This document shows, one piece after another, positions 1-8,597 of a DNA stretch of 64,000 nt. The notes under the pieces are model-generated. The model ran no database searches. It was not told the origin of the DNA and worked only from the letters and a program-made list of their open reading frames with translations. The position numbers and the translations under genes are program-made. Numbering within the stretch: the stretch's first letter is position 1; every line of letters begins with the position of its first letter. Source of the DNA: DASVTU01 sp036387415 (GTDB lineage Bacteria; Acidobacteriota; Blastocatellia; Pyrinomonadales; Pyrinomonadaceae); assembly GCA_036387415.1 (NCBI GenBank), contig DASVTU010000033.1:443607-507606 (forward strand), given 5' to 3'.

Positions 1-2
1 TC

Positions 3-383
3 GCGCAGGTGAGAATCGCGCGCCCGACGGATAGGCTGACGGAGATTGTGAAGTTTTATTGCGGTGCGCTCGGACTAAAGCAGGTCGGCTCGTTTCAAAA
101 TCACGACGGATACGACGGCGTGATGATTGGCCTGCCGGATAGAGATTATCATCTCGAATTCACGCAACACGCGCATGGCGGCCCGTGTCCCGCGCCGTCG
201 AAGGACAATCTGCTGGTGCTCTACGTCGAAGACAAACGAGGAATCGAACGGCTGGCCGAACGTCTGCGCGAACACGGCCATGAGCCTGTGCCGCCAGAGA
301 ATCCTTACTGGCAAGCGAAGGGTCTGACCTTTGAAGACCCCGACGGTTGGCGAGTGGTTTTGATGAACACGGCAGGCATTTGA
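3..383 (+). CDS. VOC (glyoxalase/bleomycin-resistance) family protein, 5' end cut by window
   Basis: This is a single vicinal-oxygen-chelate module of about 126 visible residues. Visible family traits are the opening RIARPTDRLTEIVKFY, the GLG turn, the HLEF strand, and the closing FEDPDGWRVVLMN, which carries the usual late metal-ligand or strand region. VOC proteins bind a metal and act as glyoxalases, dioxygenases or resistance proteins, and the substrate cannot be told here. The reading frame is open to the window edge. A GTG at 9 could start it, but family members usually have a few more residues before the ARP motif, so the true start is probably outside the window. It is followed by a hairpin region and then a same-strand gene. 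Confidence 0.75.
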   Translation, partial: AQVRIARPTDRLTEIVKFYCGALGLKQVGSFQNHDGYDGVMIGLPDRDYHLEFTQHAHGGPCPAPSKDNLLVLYVEDKRGIERLAERLREHGHEPVPPENPYWQAKGLTFEDPDGWRVVLMNTAGI

Positions 384-395
384 AAAAGCAACTCA

Positions 396-558
396 CAGGA
401 TGGACAGGATAAAGACGTGCAGGATAGACCGGATGATGTGAAAGCGAGAAGGGGAAACGGGGCAAGGACGAAAGGGAAAGTCCAATCTCGGTTCTTTTCC
501 CTTTACCCTTTTCGCCTTTTAACCTTTCCCGATGAGTTGTTTTATCCCGTCCATCCTG
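396..558. repeat. Long intergenic hairpin built from short repeated words
   Basis: The outer arms at 396-413 and 541-558 are inverted copies of an 18-bp sequence with one mismatch (CAGGATGGACAGGATAAA against CAGGATGGACGGGATAAA). Purine-rich sequence at about 440-480 partly pairs with the pyrimidine-rich stretch at about 493-530. It fills the gap between two same-strand genes. It could fold into a long stem, but no clean terminator T-run is seen. Confidence 0.6.
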
Positions 559-594
559 TTTCTAATCCTATGAATTGCTTATCTGCTTAATAGT

Positions 595-1146
595 ATGAAA
601 ATCAGAATCGGAGTGATGGGTTCGGCTGGCGATACTGTGACGGAGGACGCGCTCGAAGCTTTGCGGGAGAAAGCTGAAGCGTTGGGGCGTGCGCTCGCTG
701 CGCGGGACGCGTTTGTGCTGACGGGCGGAACGACCGGACTCCCGCACGTCGTCGGCAAAACGGCGCAAGCGCATGGAGCGTTGCACGTCGGCATCTCGCC
801 CGCCGCCAACGAGCGTGAGCACGTCGATGTCTTTCATTTGCCGACGGAAGGATGCGACCTTCTCGTCTATACGGGTTTCGGCCTCAAGGGTCGCAATGTT
901 GTGCTGGTGCGCTCTTGCGACGTTGTGCTTTTCGTGCGCGGGTCGATGGGCGCGCTCAACGAGTTCACCATCGCGCACGACGAAGGCAAAATCATCGGCT
1001 GCTTGACAGGCACGGGCGGCGTCGCGGACGAAGCCTTGCGGCTACTGGAAACTTTTAGCAAACGGACGAGCGCACGCGTCTTTTACGACCACGACGCTGA
1101 ACGTTTGCTGGGTGCTTGCATCGCTGCGTTGAAGGAGACGAGATAA
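595..1146 (+). CDS. LOG/TIGR00725-like Rossmann-fold protein
   Basis: This 183-residue protein is a compact Rossmann-like nucleotide-binding protein of the LOG/DprA-like (SLOG) superfamily. It opens with IRIGVMGSAG, has the TGGTTGLP loop, and near residue 117 has RGSMGALNEF in the place of the PGGxGTxxE motif of LOG phosphoribohydrolases. The degenerate motif suggests it belongs with the uncharacterised TIGR00725-type proteins and not with true cytokinin-activating LOG enzymes, so activity is uncertain. The start is the ATG at 595. The next gene begins 8 bp after the stop, which suggests co-transcription. Confidence 0.7.
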   Translation: MKIRIGVMGSAGDTVTEDALEALREKAEALGRALAARDAFVLTGGTTGLPHVVGKTAQAHGALHVGISPAANEREHVDVFHLPTEGCDLLVYTGFGLKGRNVVLVRSCDVVLFVRGSMGALNEFTIAHDEGKIIGCLTGTGGVADEALRLLETFSKRTSARVFYDHDAERLLGACIAALKETR

Positions 1147-1154
1147 GGAAGCGG

Positions 1155-1811
1155 ATGTCGAACGTCATCGAAGTACGCCGCGCGAACGCGGAAGTTGGGG
1201 CAGGTGATTTCGCACATGAGGCGTGGGATAGGGCGCGTTCCGTCTATATCAACCGCTACTGGTCGGGCGCGGAGGCTCCGGCGGGGCGTCATGCGGAGGC
1301 GCGTCTCATCTGGACTGAGACGGCGCTCGTCGTGCGTTTTGTCTGCGCGCAGACCGAGCCACTGGTGGTTAGCGACGCGCCCCGAGTGGAACAGAAGACC
1401 ATCGGATTGTGGGAGCGCGACGTGTGCGAAATCTTTCTCGCGCCGGACGCACGCGCGCCCGAACGCTATTTCGAGTTTGAGGCCGCGCCGACGGGCGAGT
1501 GGCTTGATTTGGCGATTCATACTCTACCGAACAGACGCGACACCGACTGGCGCTTCAACTCCGGCATGACGACGGCGGCGCGCATCGAAGAAAATTCCAT
1601 CATGATTGCGATGCGTGTGCCGTGGGCGTCGATGTTGAGCGTGTCGGCGACGAAACGCCCGCCGCGCGTCGGCGAACGCTGGCGCGTCAATCTTTTTCGT
1701 TGCGTCGGCGCAGGCGACGAGCGCGGCTATCTCGCATGGCAACCCACCGAAACACCGCAACCCACCTTCCACGTCCCGCAAAAATTCGGCTGGCTCGACC
1801 TGAAAAGATAG
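1155..1811 (+). CDS. CBM9-like (DOMON-related) carbohydrate-binding domain protein
   Basis: This 218-residue protein resembles the family 9 carbohydrate-binding module seen in many secreted or cytosolic proteins. Visible traits are the WxRA...INRYWSGAE start, ARLIWTETALVVRFVC, the metal or sugar-site region around ERDVCEIFLAP, YFEFEAAPTGEWLDLAI, and a closing YLAWQPTE..PTFHVPQKFGWL. No signal peptide is visible from this start. The ATG at 1155 was chosen because it lies 8 bp after the upstream stop and is preceded by GGAAG. A longer frame would overlap the upstream gene. The exact ligand cannot be inferred. Confidence 0.7.
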   Translation: MSNVIEVRRANAEVGAGDFAHEAWDRARSVYINRYWSGAEAPAGRHAEARLIWTETALVVRFVCAQTEPLVVSDAPRVEQKTIGLWERDVCEIFLAPDARAPERYFEFEAAPTGEWLDLAIHTLPNRRDTDWRFNSGMTTAARIEENSIMIAMRVPWASMLSVSATKRPPRVGERWRVNLFRCVGAGDERGYLAWQPTETPQPTFHVPQKFGWLDLKR

Positions 1812-1925
1812 AAAGGCAGTAGACAGTAGTCAGTAGAAAAGCTTTCTCTTTGTTATGTGACGAGCAAACGGTAGTACAGCAGTCAAACGTTTTTATGCTG
1901 GCTACTGTCTACTGTCTACTGCTTT
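1812..1925. repeat. Word-array hairpin between convergent genes
   Basis: The left arm (1812-1836) repeats the word CAGTAGA/CAGTAGT, and the right arm (1902-1925) is its inverted copy with one inserted base and one mismatch. The hairpin lies exactly between two convergent genes, so it is a plausible bidirectional transcription terminator. Confidence 0.65.
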
Positions 1926-1928
1926 TCG

Positions 1929-2378
1929 TCATTTTTTGAGGGTGTCGAGATATTTGGTTAAGAGGCGGCGGTCGTCGTCGCTCATTTCGGTGATGCGTGC
2001 GCCGATGATGTAGGAGGTTTTGTGGCCTTCTCTTTCGAGTTGTTCGTAGCGCATGGGCGTGGCGCGCAAGCTTATCGACGTGCTGTTGGGGAGTTCGAGT
2101 GTGATGTCGAGTCCGCGATTGTTGCCGGAGAGGTAATGTTCGCCGATGCGTATGGCGGGGACGATGATGGCGAGTCCGGTCTCGCTGATGTCGCATGTTT
2201 CGCCTGTGAGCGAGGGCAGACGCGGCTTCGTCACCGTCGCGTTGGCCGTTTCAACTTTGGCTTTGGATTGAGAGAGCGCGACCGTGGCGGGCAACGTTGC
2301 GCGATAGCGCCGTGCGCGGCGACGATTGCCGACGAAGGCGCGCAGTCGGCTTGCGATGGAGCGTACCAATTCCGGCAT
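1929..2378 (-). CDS. PilZ-domain protein
   Basis: This is a single PilZ domain of 149 residues, a family that binds cyclic di-GMP and acts as an effector subunit. The RRRARRYRATLPATV segment near the N-terminus matches the RxxxR binding motif. CDISETGLAI matches the D/NxSxxG motif of the beta-barrel. No other domain is fused, so it would act through a partner. I chose the internal ATG (MPELVRSIASRL). The longer frame adds a Cys-rich stretch that does not resemble PilZ proteins and may simply be read-through of the upstream region. Confidence 0.8.
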   Translation of the reverse strand: MPELVRSIASRLRAFVGNRRRARRYRATLPATVALSQSKAKVETANATVTKPRLPSLTGETCDISETGLAIIVPAIRIGEHYLSGNNRGLDITLELPNSTSISLRATPMRYEQLEREGHKTSYIIGARITEMSDDDRRLLTKYLDTLKK

Positions 2379-2504
2379 ATTGCCATCCACTTCGCATGGG
2401 CACCCTCCGCAGAAGAGTGCTGTCGGGAGCAAGAGGAGGGGCAAACACTCAAGCGCGCGTCTGAACCTACGCGAGCGCCCGGTCTTGTCTAACTTTTTTC
2501 GCGC

Positions 2505-3335
2505 TTACTTGACGGACGAAACTTTGAGCGGTTTGCCGCCCGTGTCTTTGCTGGCGATGCCGCCCGCATCCATGAAGAAGGAGAGTCGCCCCGTCCGACC
2601 GTAGCGCAGAGGCTCGGCTCTGACGGCGTAGCTACGGTTCTCCTTGCCGAGCATCAACTGAAATTGATAGCCGAGTGCTTGGCCGCGCGCCGTCTCTTGA
2701 GCGACGAGACCTTCGCTGGCGAGCGTCGCCAAGTCTGCATAGACGCCCTCGTTCTTCGAGTGGTAGACGAATTGCGCTTTGGCAATCTGCTGCAACTCTG
2801 CCTGCACTTCACTGTGGTGCGCCGCGATGCGCGCTTCCATGAAAAACTGCTTGCCCTGCTTTTTGACGAGTTCCTGATTGGCGCGGTCGCCGACAATCCA
2901 CGCGCTGCCGTCGCGCACGAGCGTCACGGGTTCGGTCTGCGCTTCTCCGCTCTTGGCGTCCGCGACACGCATGAAGACGGTCGCCGTCTCGCCGCTTATC
3001 TGCTCGCCGTTGATGTCGATTTTTTCGGGTATATCGCGCGCGAGGTTCTCAAAGTCAGGACGCAATTCCTCGTACTCTTCCGCGCTCAAACCCTCAATCG
3101 CGGGTCGGTAGATGGACATGCCGAACGCTTCGCGAAAACGCTTCTCGCGCATCGCTTTATAAAACTCACGCACCACGTCCGACGGCGCGGCTCCGGCCTT
3201 CGCCGCCGCGTTTTGCACCGAAGCGACGGAGACATTGGCGGCAGCAACGTTGGAGAGTGAAATGATGTGCAGCGCGATGATGAAGAAGACGGGGATGAAC
3301 TGCGAAGCGAGACGATTTCGTGTGCGGGTATTCAT
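2505..3335 (-). CDS. Exported protein with DUF4878/SnoaL-like and pseudopilin-like segments
   Basis: This 276-residue protein has an N-terminal signal or membrane segment (about residues 9-30). Next comes a region (about 45-160) resembling the DUF4878-type NTF2-like fold, including VVREFYKAMREKRFREAF. The C-terminal half resembles the soluble domain of type II secretion and type IV pilus pseudopilins, with IAKAQFVYHSKNEGVYADLATLA followed by beta strands and a glycine-rich close. It has no prepilin peptidase motif at the N-terminus, so it is not a canonical pilin. I do not know its function. The ATG at 3335 is preferred over two upstream TTG codons. Confidence 0.6.
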   Translation of the reverse strand: MNTRTRNRLASQFIPVFFIIALHIISLSNVAAANVSVASVQNAAAKAGAAPSDVVREFYKAMREKRFREAFGMSIYRPAIEGLSAEEYEELRPDFENLARDIPEKIDINGEQISGETATVFMRVADAKSGEAQTEPVTLVRDGSAWIVGDRANQELVKKQGKQFFMEARIAAHHSEVQAELQQIAKAQFVYHSKNEGVYADLATLASEGLVAQETARGQALGYQFQLMLGKENRSYAVRAEPLRYGRTGRLSFFMDAGGIASKDTGGKPLKVSSVK

Positions 3336-3440
3336 CAACAACTTAATCCTTCAGATGGCTCGAACGTCGTTGTGCGGCGCGACTCCCATACACAAAGAAG
3401 CGCGCCGCACAATCCCTAGAGGACAGCGAAACCAAAAGCG

Positions 3441-3480
3441 TCGCCGCCCGCGCGCTCTGTTCAGAGAGGACGCGGGCGGC
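3441..3480 (-). terminator. Probable intrinsic terminator of the OPT transporter gene
   Basis: GCCGCCCGCG (3443-3452) and CGCGGGCGGC (3471-3480) form a perfect 10-bp stem just downstream of the minus-strand stop at 3486. Transcribed leftwards, the stem is followed by a short T-containing tract (GCTTTTGG). Confidence 0.55.
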
Positions 3481-3485
3481 CAGTT

Positions 3486-5891
3486 TCACCGACGATTGAC
3501 GGTCGCGGCGTCGCCACCGCTATCGAGCCGACGCCCCTTGAGCAACAATTCGCGCCCGACGAGATAGAGCAACAGCGTCAGCACAGCGAACGGCAGCAGC
3601 GATAGTGCGTCCGAATAGTCGCCCGCATGAAACGGGTTGTGCTCCTCCGCCCAACGCTGGAAGCTCTGGTTTATCGCGGCGAGACGCGGCACGCCCGCCA
3701 TGAACGCGATGATGATGCCCGCAATCGCGCCGCCCGCGATGTAGCCGGAAGCCATCAACACGCCCGGACTCTTGTCGCCTTCGGCGACGAGTTCTTCTTC
3801 GGTCAGGTTACGATGCGCCAGACGCCGACGCAGATTCTTATCGACGAGATAGCGAATCAAACCGCCGATAAAAATCGGGCTTGAAGATGAAAGCGGCAGA
3901 TAGACGCCGACCGCGAAAGCGAGCGACGGAATCCCCGACATCTCAAGCACGACGGCAATCATGACACCCAAAAGTACCAACCCCCACGGCAACTCGCGGT
4001 TGAGAATGCCCTTGATGATGTAGGACATCAGCGTCGCTTTGGGCGCGGCGAATTTCTCGACCGTCGCGCCGTTGGCGCGTGTCGTCTGCGTGCCATTGAT
4101 GCCGGGGTCAACGAAGTAGACGGGCGCGCCTTGTTCGTTGACGAGATACTTGCCCGCAGGCGCGCCGCGTTCGTCAATCCTGTGCCAGACGCCGTAGGTG
4201 GTCGTGTCGGCGATGCCCTGCGTGCCGGGAATGCTTTCGCGTTCGGTTATCTCCGAAGGATTCACACGCACGTCCGCCGGAAGGTTCAAAGAGTTGGCGG
4301 GCACGTAGACGGTCGAACCATCGTTGAGACCCAGAAGAATCGGGCCGAGGACGAGCGCAGATGCGCCCGCGCCGATGAGAATCGCAATCTGCTGTCGTCG
4401 CGGCGTACCGCCGACGAGGAAGCCGGTCTTCAAATCCTGCGAGGTCGTGCCGCCGTTCGAGGCGGCGATGCAGACAATCGCGCCGATGGAGAGCGCCGTC
4501 ACGTAGTAACTCGAACCCGTCCAGCCGATGATGAGAAAGATAAGACACGTCAAGAGCAGCGTGGCGACCGTCATACCGGAAATCGGATTCGACGAGGAAC
4601 CAATTTCACCCGTCAGACGCGACGACACGGTGACGAACAGGAAACCGAATGCCACAATCATCAACGCGCCGAGGATGTTGCCCTGAAGATGCAACTGCGG
4701 AAAAATCATAATCATGGCGAGGAGCACAACGGTTCCCGCCAGCACGAATTTCATCGGCAGGTCTTGGTCGGTGCGCGGCACGCGTCCGGTCTGCGCCTGT
4801 CCGCCACGAAGGTCGGCGAGTCCGGCCTTCATGCCGTGCCAGATGGTCGGCAGACTGCGGAACAGACTGATGATACCGCCCGCCGCGACCGCGCCCGCGC
4901 CGATGTAGAGCACGTATGCGCCGCGTATCTCGTCGGGCGTCATGCCGCTGATAGGCGTCGTTCCGGGCGGGACGACGGTTGCACCGAGAAAGTCGCCGAA
5001 GAACGAAATCATCGGAATCAAGACGAGGTAGGCGAGCACGCCGCCCGCCGCCATAATCGCCGCGATGCGCGGCCCGATGATGTAGCCGACGCCGAGAAGC
5101 GCGGGCGATGCCTCGACCGCCACCGAACCGTTCCTGAAAGGCGCGCCGAAAACCTTGCCCGGAACCTCTTTCCAAGCATAGAAAGATTTCATCAGCGTCG
5201 TGTAGACGAGCGCGATGCCGAAGCCCGCAAAGATGGTCTTGGCTCCGGTGTTCGTTGCGCCGTCGGCTTCTGCGGCGGCGTGTGCGGCACGCGCTTCGTC
5301 GGAGGCCGCCGCACGCGATTCGTCGCTTGCGCCCGCCTTCAAAACTTCGGCGCACGCCGTCCCCTCTGGATATTTTAAGACGCCGTGTTGCTCGACGATG
5401 AGCGCACGCCTGAGCGGAATCATCATCAGGATGCCGAGCAATCCGCCGAGCAAAGCGACGAGCATCACGCGTGTCAGTTCGAGGTCGAAACCGAGAATCA
5501 TAATCGCGGGCATCGTCACGCCGACGCCAAACGCGATTGACTCACCCGCCGAGCCTGCCGTCTGCACGATGTTGTTCTCCAAAATCGTCGCGTTGCGTGC
5601 GCCGAACTTGGAGAAGATGCGAAAGAGCGTAATCGAAATGACCGCGACCGGAATCGACGCGCTCACCGTCAACCCGACTTTCAAGACGAGATAGAGAGAC
5701 GACGCGCCGAAAACAATACCCAGAATCGTGCCGACGATGACGGCGCGGATGGTTAGCTCCGGCATCTCCGTCGTGGCAGGAATGTACGGGCGAAACGCGC
5801 CCGGCGCGCCCGGCTCATCCGGCTTGTATCCGACAATATCTGGATATTCGTTGGTGGTCGGCTTGGCAACGTCTACGACTCCGCTGGACAT
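3486..5891 (-). CDS. OPT-family oligopeptide transporter
   Basis: This 801-residue polytopic inner-membrane protein has about 14-16 hydrophobic segments, the normal size for the OPT superfamily. Members import peptides, or metal-chelate complexes in the YSL branch. Diagnostic stretches are the first helix region TIRAVIVGTILGIVFGASSLY and NNIVQTAGSAGESIAFG after helix 3, followed by VLKYPEGTACAEVLKAG. Long soluble inserts near residues 190-215 and 525-600 are not typical of every member. It is divergent from a secreted M14 peptidase with only about 290 bp between them, which would fit extracellular protein breakdown coupled to peptide uptake (inference). Confidence 0.88.
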   Translation of the reverse strand: MSSGVVDVAKPTTNEYPDIVGYKPDEPGAPGAFRPYIPATTEMPELTIRAVIVGTILGIVFGASSLYLVLKVGLTVSASIPVAVISITLFRIFSKFGARNATILENNIVQTAGSAGESIAFGVGVTMPAIMILGFDLELTRVMLVALLGGLLGILMMIPLRRALIVEQHGVLKYPEGTACAEVLKAGASDESRAAASDEARAAHAAAEADGATNTGAKTIFAGFGIALVYTTLMKSFYAWKEVPGKVFGAPFRNGSVAVEASPALLGVGYIIGPRIAAIMAAGGVLAYLVLIPMISFFGDFLGATVVPPGTTPISGMTPDEIRGAYVLYIGAGAVAAGGIISLFRSLPTIWHGMKAGLADLRGGQAQTGRVPRTDQDLPMKFVLAGTVVLLAMIMIFPQLHLQGNILGALMIVAFGFLFVTVSSRLTGEIGSSSNPISGMTVATLLLTCLIFLIIGWTGSSYYVTALSIGAIVCIAASNGGTTSQDLKTGFLVGGTPRRQQIAILIGAGASALVLGPILLGLNDGSTVYVPANSLNLPADVRVNPSEITERESIPGTQGIADTTTYGVWHRIDERGAPAGKYLVNEQGAPVYFVDPGINGTQTTRANGATVEKFAAPKATLMSYIIKGILNRELPWGLVLLGVMIAVVLEMSGIPSLAFAVGVYLPLSSSSPIFIGGLIRYLVDKNLRRRLAHRNLTEEELVAEGDKSPGVLMASGYIAGGAIAGIIIAFMAGVPRLAAINQSFQRWAEEHNPFHAGDYSDALSLLPFAVLTLLLYLVGRELLLKGRRLDSGGDAATVNRR

Positions 5892-6184
5892 CGTTGTGAC
5901 CTCCGATATGTTTTGTCTAAAAGCGGGGAGTACAAAGGGATTCTGACTGCCGTTACTTTACACGCGCAGCACTCTCCTAAGCAAGCCACTTTACGTCAAA
6001 AACCCGCTCACCGAACGCCTGAGAATTCCGCCCGCACAACCGCGCACGCGCCGCACGCGTGGCCTTCCGTAGCCATATTTTCATCGGTCGTCATCTCTCT
6101 CCGCATCCGTCGCCCTGTGCTAAACTGCGGCGCGCTCTCGCGTCTCTCGTTTTATCTACTTCAACTCATGCCGGAGTTTCCGAA
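5892..6184. promoter_or_regulatory. Divergent intergenic region (OPT transporter / M14 peptidase)
   Basis: This 293-bp region lies between the two divergent starts, so it must hold at least two promoters. I see no clear operator palindrome or riboswitch. Frames through it on the plus strand read as upstream extensions of the peptidase and are unlikely to be translated, because a good signal peptide begins only at 6185. Confidence 0.4.
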
Positions 6185-8596
6185 ATGCCCACACGCACGT
6201 TCGCCCGCGCGCTCGCCCTCGCCGCGCTTCTCGCCCTCAACTCCTTCGCGCAGACGCACCCCGCGCGACTGTTTAATCAGACGCAAACGGCACACGACGG
6301 CGCGGTCGGAACGGCGACTAATCTTGCATCAGCTATGACGACGCAGGCGAGCGTGCCCGCGCCCGAAGATGTGATTGGCTTTCGTCCCGGCGACGACCGC
6401 CGTCTGGCGAGTTGGCAATCAATCGTCGAATATTTTCGCAGGCTCGATGCGGCGAGCGACCGCGTTCAGTTTGAAGAATTAGGACGGACGACGCTCGATG
6501 CGCCGTTTGTGTTGGCGACCATCAGCGCGCCTGAAAACCTACGGCGACTCAAAGAGTTTCGAGAGATTCAGCGCCGACTCGCCGACCCGCGCACGCTCGG
6601 CGCGAATCCCGACCGCCGCGCCGCAGAGCTTATCGCACGCGGCAAGACGGTTGTGCTCATCACCTGCGGCATTCATTCGACGGAAGTCGGCTCGACTCTT
6701 TCGAGCATGCTCGTCGCGCATCGTCTCGCGTCGTCGAACGAACGTGAAGTGTCGGAGATTCTCAACAACACCATCGTGCTGCTCGTGCCGTCGCTCAATC
6801 CCGACGGCGTTGACATCGTGAAGAAGTGGTACGACCGCACGCTCGGCACGCCCTACGAGGGCACGTCGCCGCCCACGCTCTATCATCACTACACGGGACA
6901 CGACAACAACCGCGACTGGTACGCCTTCACGCAACGCGAGACTCAACTCACCGTCGATAAGATTCACAACCTCTGGCATCCGCAAATCGTCCACGACATT
7001 CATCAACAGGGCGCGCTCGGCGCGCGTCTCTTTCTGCCGCCCTATATGCAGCCCGTCGAGCCAAACGTCTCGCCAAAAATCGTCGAAGGTTATACGGAAC
7101 TCGGCAGTTTCATGGCACGCGAGATGACGACAGCCGGTTTCCGTGGCATCACGACCAACTCAACCTACGACGCATGGACGCCCGCACGCGCCTATTCGCA
7201 CTATCACGGCGGCGTCCGCATCCTCTCCGAGACGGCTTCCGCGCGCATAGCTTTGCCCATCACTGTCCGCTTCGAGGATTTGCGCCCCGACGAAGGCTAC
7301 GACCCGCGCCGTGTTTCCGACACCTTCTTCTCCATCTGGCCGGGCGGCGAATGGCGTCTCCGCGACATCACCAACTACATGACGACCGCCGCCTTCACGC
7401 TCATGCGTCATGCGGCGCAGAACCGCGAGCGTTGGCTCCGTCGTTTCTATGAAGTCGGCAGAGAAGCCGTGCGACCTCGCCGTCCGGGAGAGTTGTTCGC
7501 GTGGATTATTCCACCGACGGAAAACGCCGGAACGCTGCTCGCCACGTTAGAGAGAGGCGGCGTGGAAACAATCCCGATTGATAAAGTGTCGATTGATGGT
7601 ATTGCTTATCCGGCGGGTTCAAACGTGATTCCCATGAATCAGCCTTACGGCGGCTTCGCCAAAGCATTGCTCGAAGCGCAGCGTTATCCTGATTTGCGCG
7701 ACGCGTCCGGCCATCCTATTTCGCCCTACGACGTGACGGCGCACACACTCTCGTTGCTGATGGGAGTCGAGGCCAAACCGATTTACAAACCCTTCCGTTA
7801 TCGTGAAAAACTCGTCGGCGGTAAGGCACGCAACAGTGGGTGCGGTGGCAACAGACCGCCACGCCGTGCTCTTTATAAATCCCACGTCGCCGCGATGGAC
7901 GAAGGCTGGACGCGTTGGGTGCTCGAACAGGCGGGAAGTTGCTTTGAGCACCTGCCGCTCGAAGATGCGGAGATACGACGCGGAGACTTGCGTGCAAAGT
8001 TTGATGTCATCGTCATTCCAGACCAGTCGGCGCGCAATATTCTGGAAGGCCACAGGCGCGGGACGATGCCCGAAGAGTTGACGGGTGGAATCGGAAACGA
8101 AGGCGTCGCGGCGTTGCGCCGTTTCGTCGAAGACGGCGGCACGCTCATCTGTCTCAACCGTGCTTCCAATTTCGCTATCGAACAGTTGAGTTTGCCTGTG
8201 CGCGACGCGGCGGTCGGCCTGAAGCGTACGGAGTTTTACGTCCCCGGCTCTATCCTGCGTATCGAGTTGGACACGACGAACTTTATCGCGGCGACGATGC
8301 CTAAGCAGTCGATTGCGTGGGTGGAGGATTCGCCTGTTTTTGAAATAGTCGGCGGCGGCGAGGCGGCGCGTCGCGTGCGCGTCGTCGCGCGTTATCCCGA
8401 ACACGGAGACCCTCTGCTCTCCGGTTGGCTGCTCGGCGGCGCGCGACTTCGTGGCAAAGCCGCGCTCGTCGAAGTCGCACTCGGCGCAGGACGCGTCTAT
8501 CTCTTTGGCTTTCGTCCGCAGTATCGCGCGCAATCGTTGGCGACTTACCCGCTACTGTTGCGCGCCATTACGCATGCGGAAAACGTCGCCCCGTAG
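6185..8596 (+). CDS. Secreted M14-family zinc carboxypeptidase
   Basis: This 803-residue protein has a Sec signal peptide (MPTRTFARALALAALLALNSFAQ). The M14 metallopeptidase fold follows: the HxxE zinc motif in CGIHSTEVGST, the LLVPSLNPDG strand, the third ligand region in IVHDIHQQG, and RDWYAFTQRET. The C-terminal half, from about residue 430, is a long extension seen in the large acidobacterial and Bacteroidetes M14 proteins and may include a glutamine-amidotransferase-like fold (VIVIPDQSARNILEG...FVEDGGTLICLN). It probably digests extracellular or periplasmic peptides. Its stop (8594-8596) sits one base before the stop of the convergent neighbour. Confidence 0.82.
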   Translation: MPTRTFARALALAALLALNSFAQTHPARLFNQTQTAHDGAVGTATNLASAMTTQASVPAPEDVIGFRPGDDRRLASWQSIVEYFRRLDAASDRVQFEELGRTTLDAPFVLATISAPENLRRLKEFREIQRRLADPRTLGANPDRRAAELIARGKTVVLITCGIHSTEVGSTLSSMLVAHRLASSNEREVSEILNNTIVLLVPSLNPDGVDIVKKWYDRTLGTPYEGTSPPTLYHHYTGHDNNRDWYAFTQRETQLTVDKIHNLWHPQIVHDIHQQGALGARLFLPPYMQPVEPNVSPKIVEGYTELGSFMAREMTTAGFRGITTNSTYDAWTPARAYSHYHGGVRILSETASARIALPITVRFEDLRPDEGYDPRRVSDTFFSIWPGGEWRLRDITNYMTTAAFTLMRHAAQNRERWLRRFYEVGREAVRPRRPGELFAWIIPPTENAGTLLATLERGGVETIPIDKVSIDGIAYPAGSNVIPMNQPYGGFAKALLEAQRYPDLRDASGHPISPYDVTAHTLSLLMGVEAKPIYKPFRYREKLVGGKARNSGCGGNRPPRRALYKSHVAAMDEGWTRWVLEQAGSCFEHLPLEDAEIRRGDLRAKFDVIVIPDQSARNILEGHRRGTMPEELTGGIGNEGVAALRRFVEDGGTLICLNRASNFAIEQLSLPVRDAAVGLKRTEFYVPGSILRIELDTTNFIAATMPKQSIAWVEDSPVFEIVGGGEAARRVRVVARYPEHGDPLLSGWLLGGARLRGKAALVEVALGAGRVYLFGFRPQYRAQSLATYPLLLRAITHAENVAP

Positions 8597-8597
8597 A

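Noticed and set aside
4131..5378. 415-codon open frame on the plus strand opposite the OPT transporter gene
   Set aside because: It is a shadow caused by GC-rich codon use. The product is a run of Arg, His and Asp without any fold pattern, while the minus strand encodes a clear transporter.
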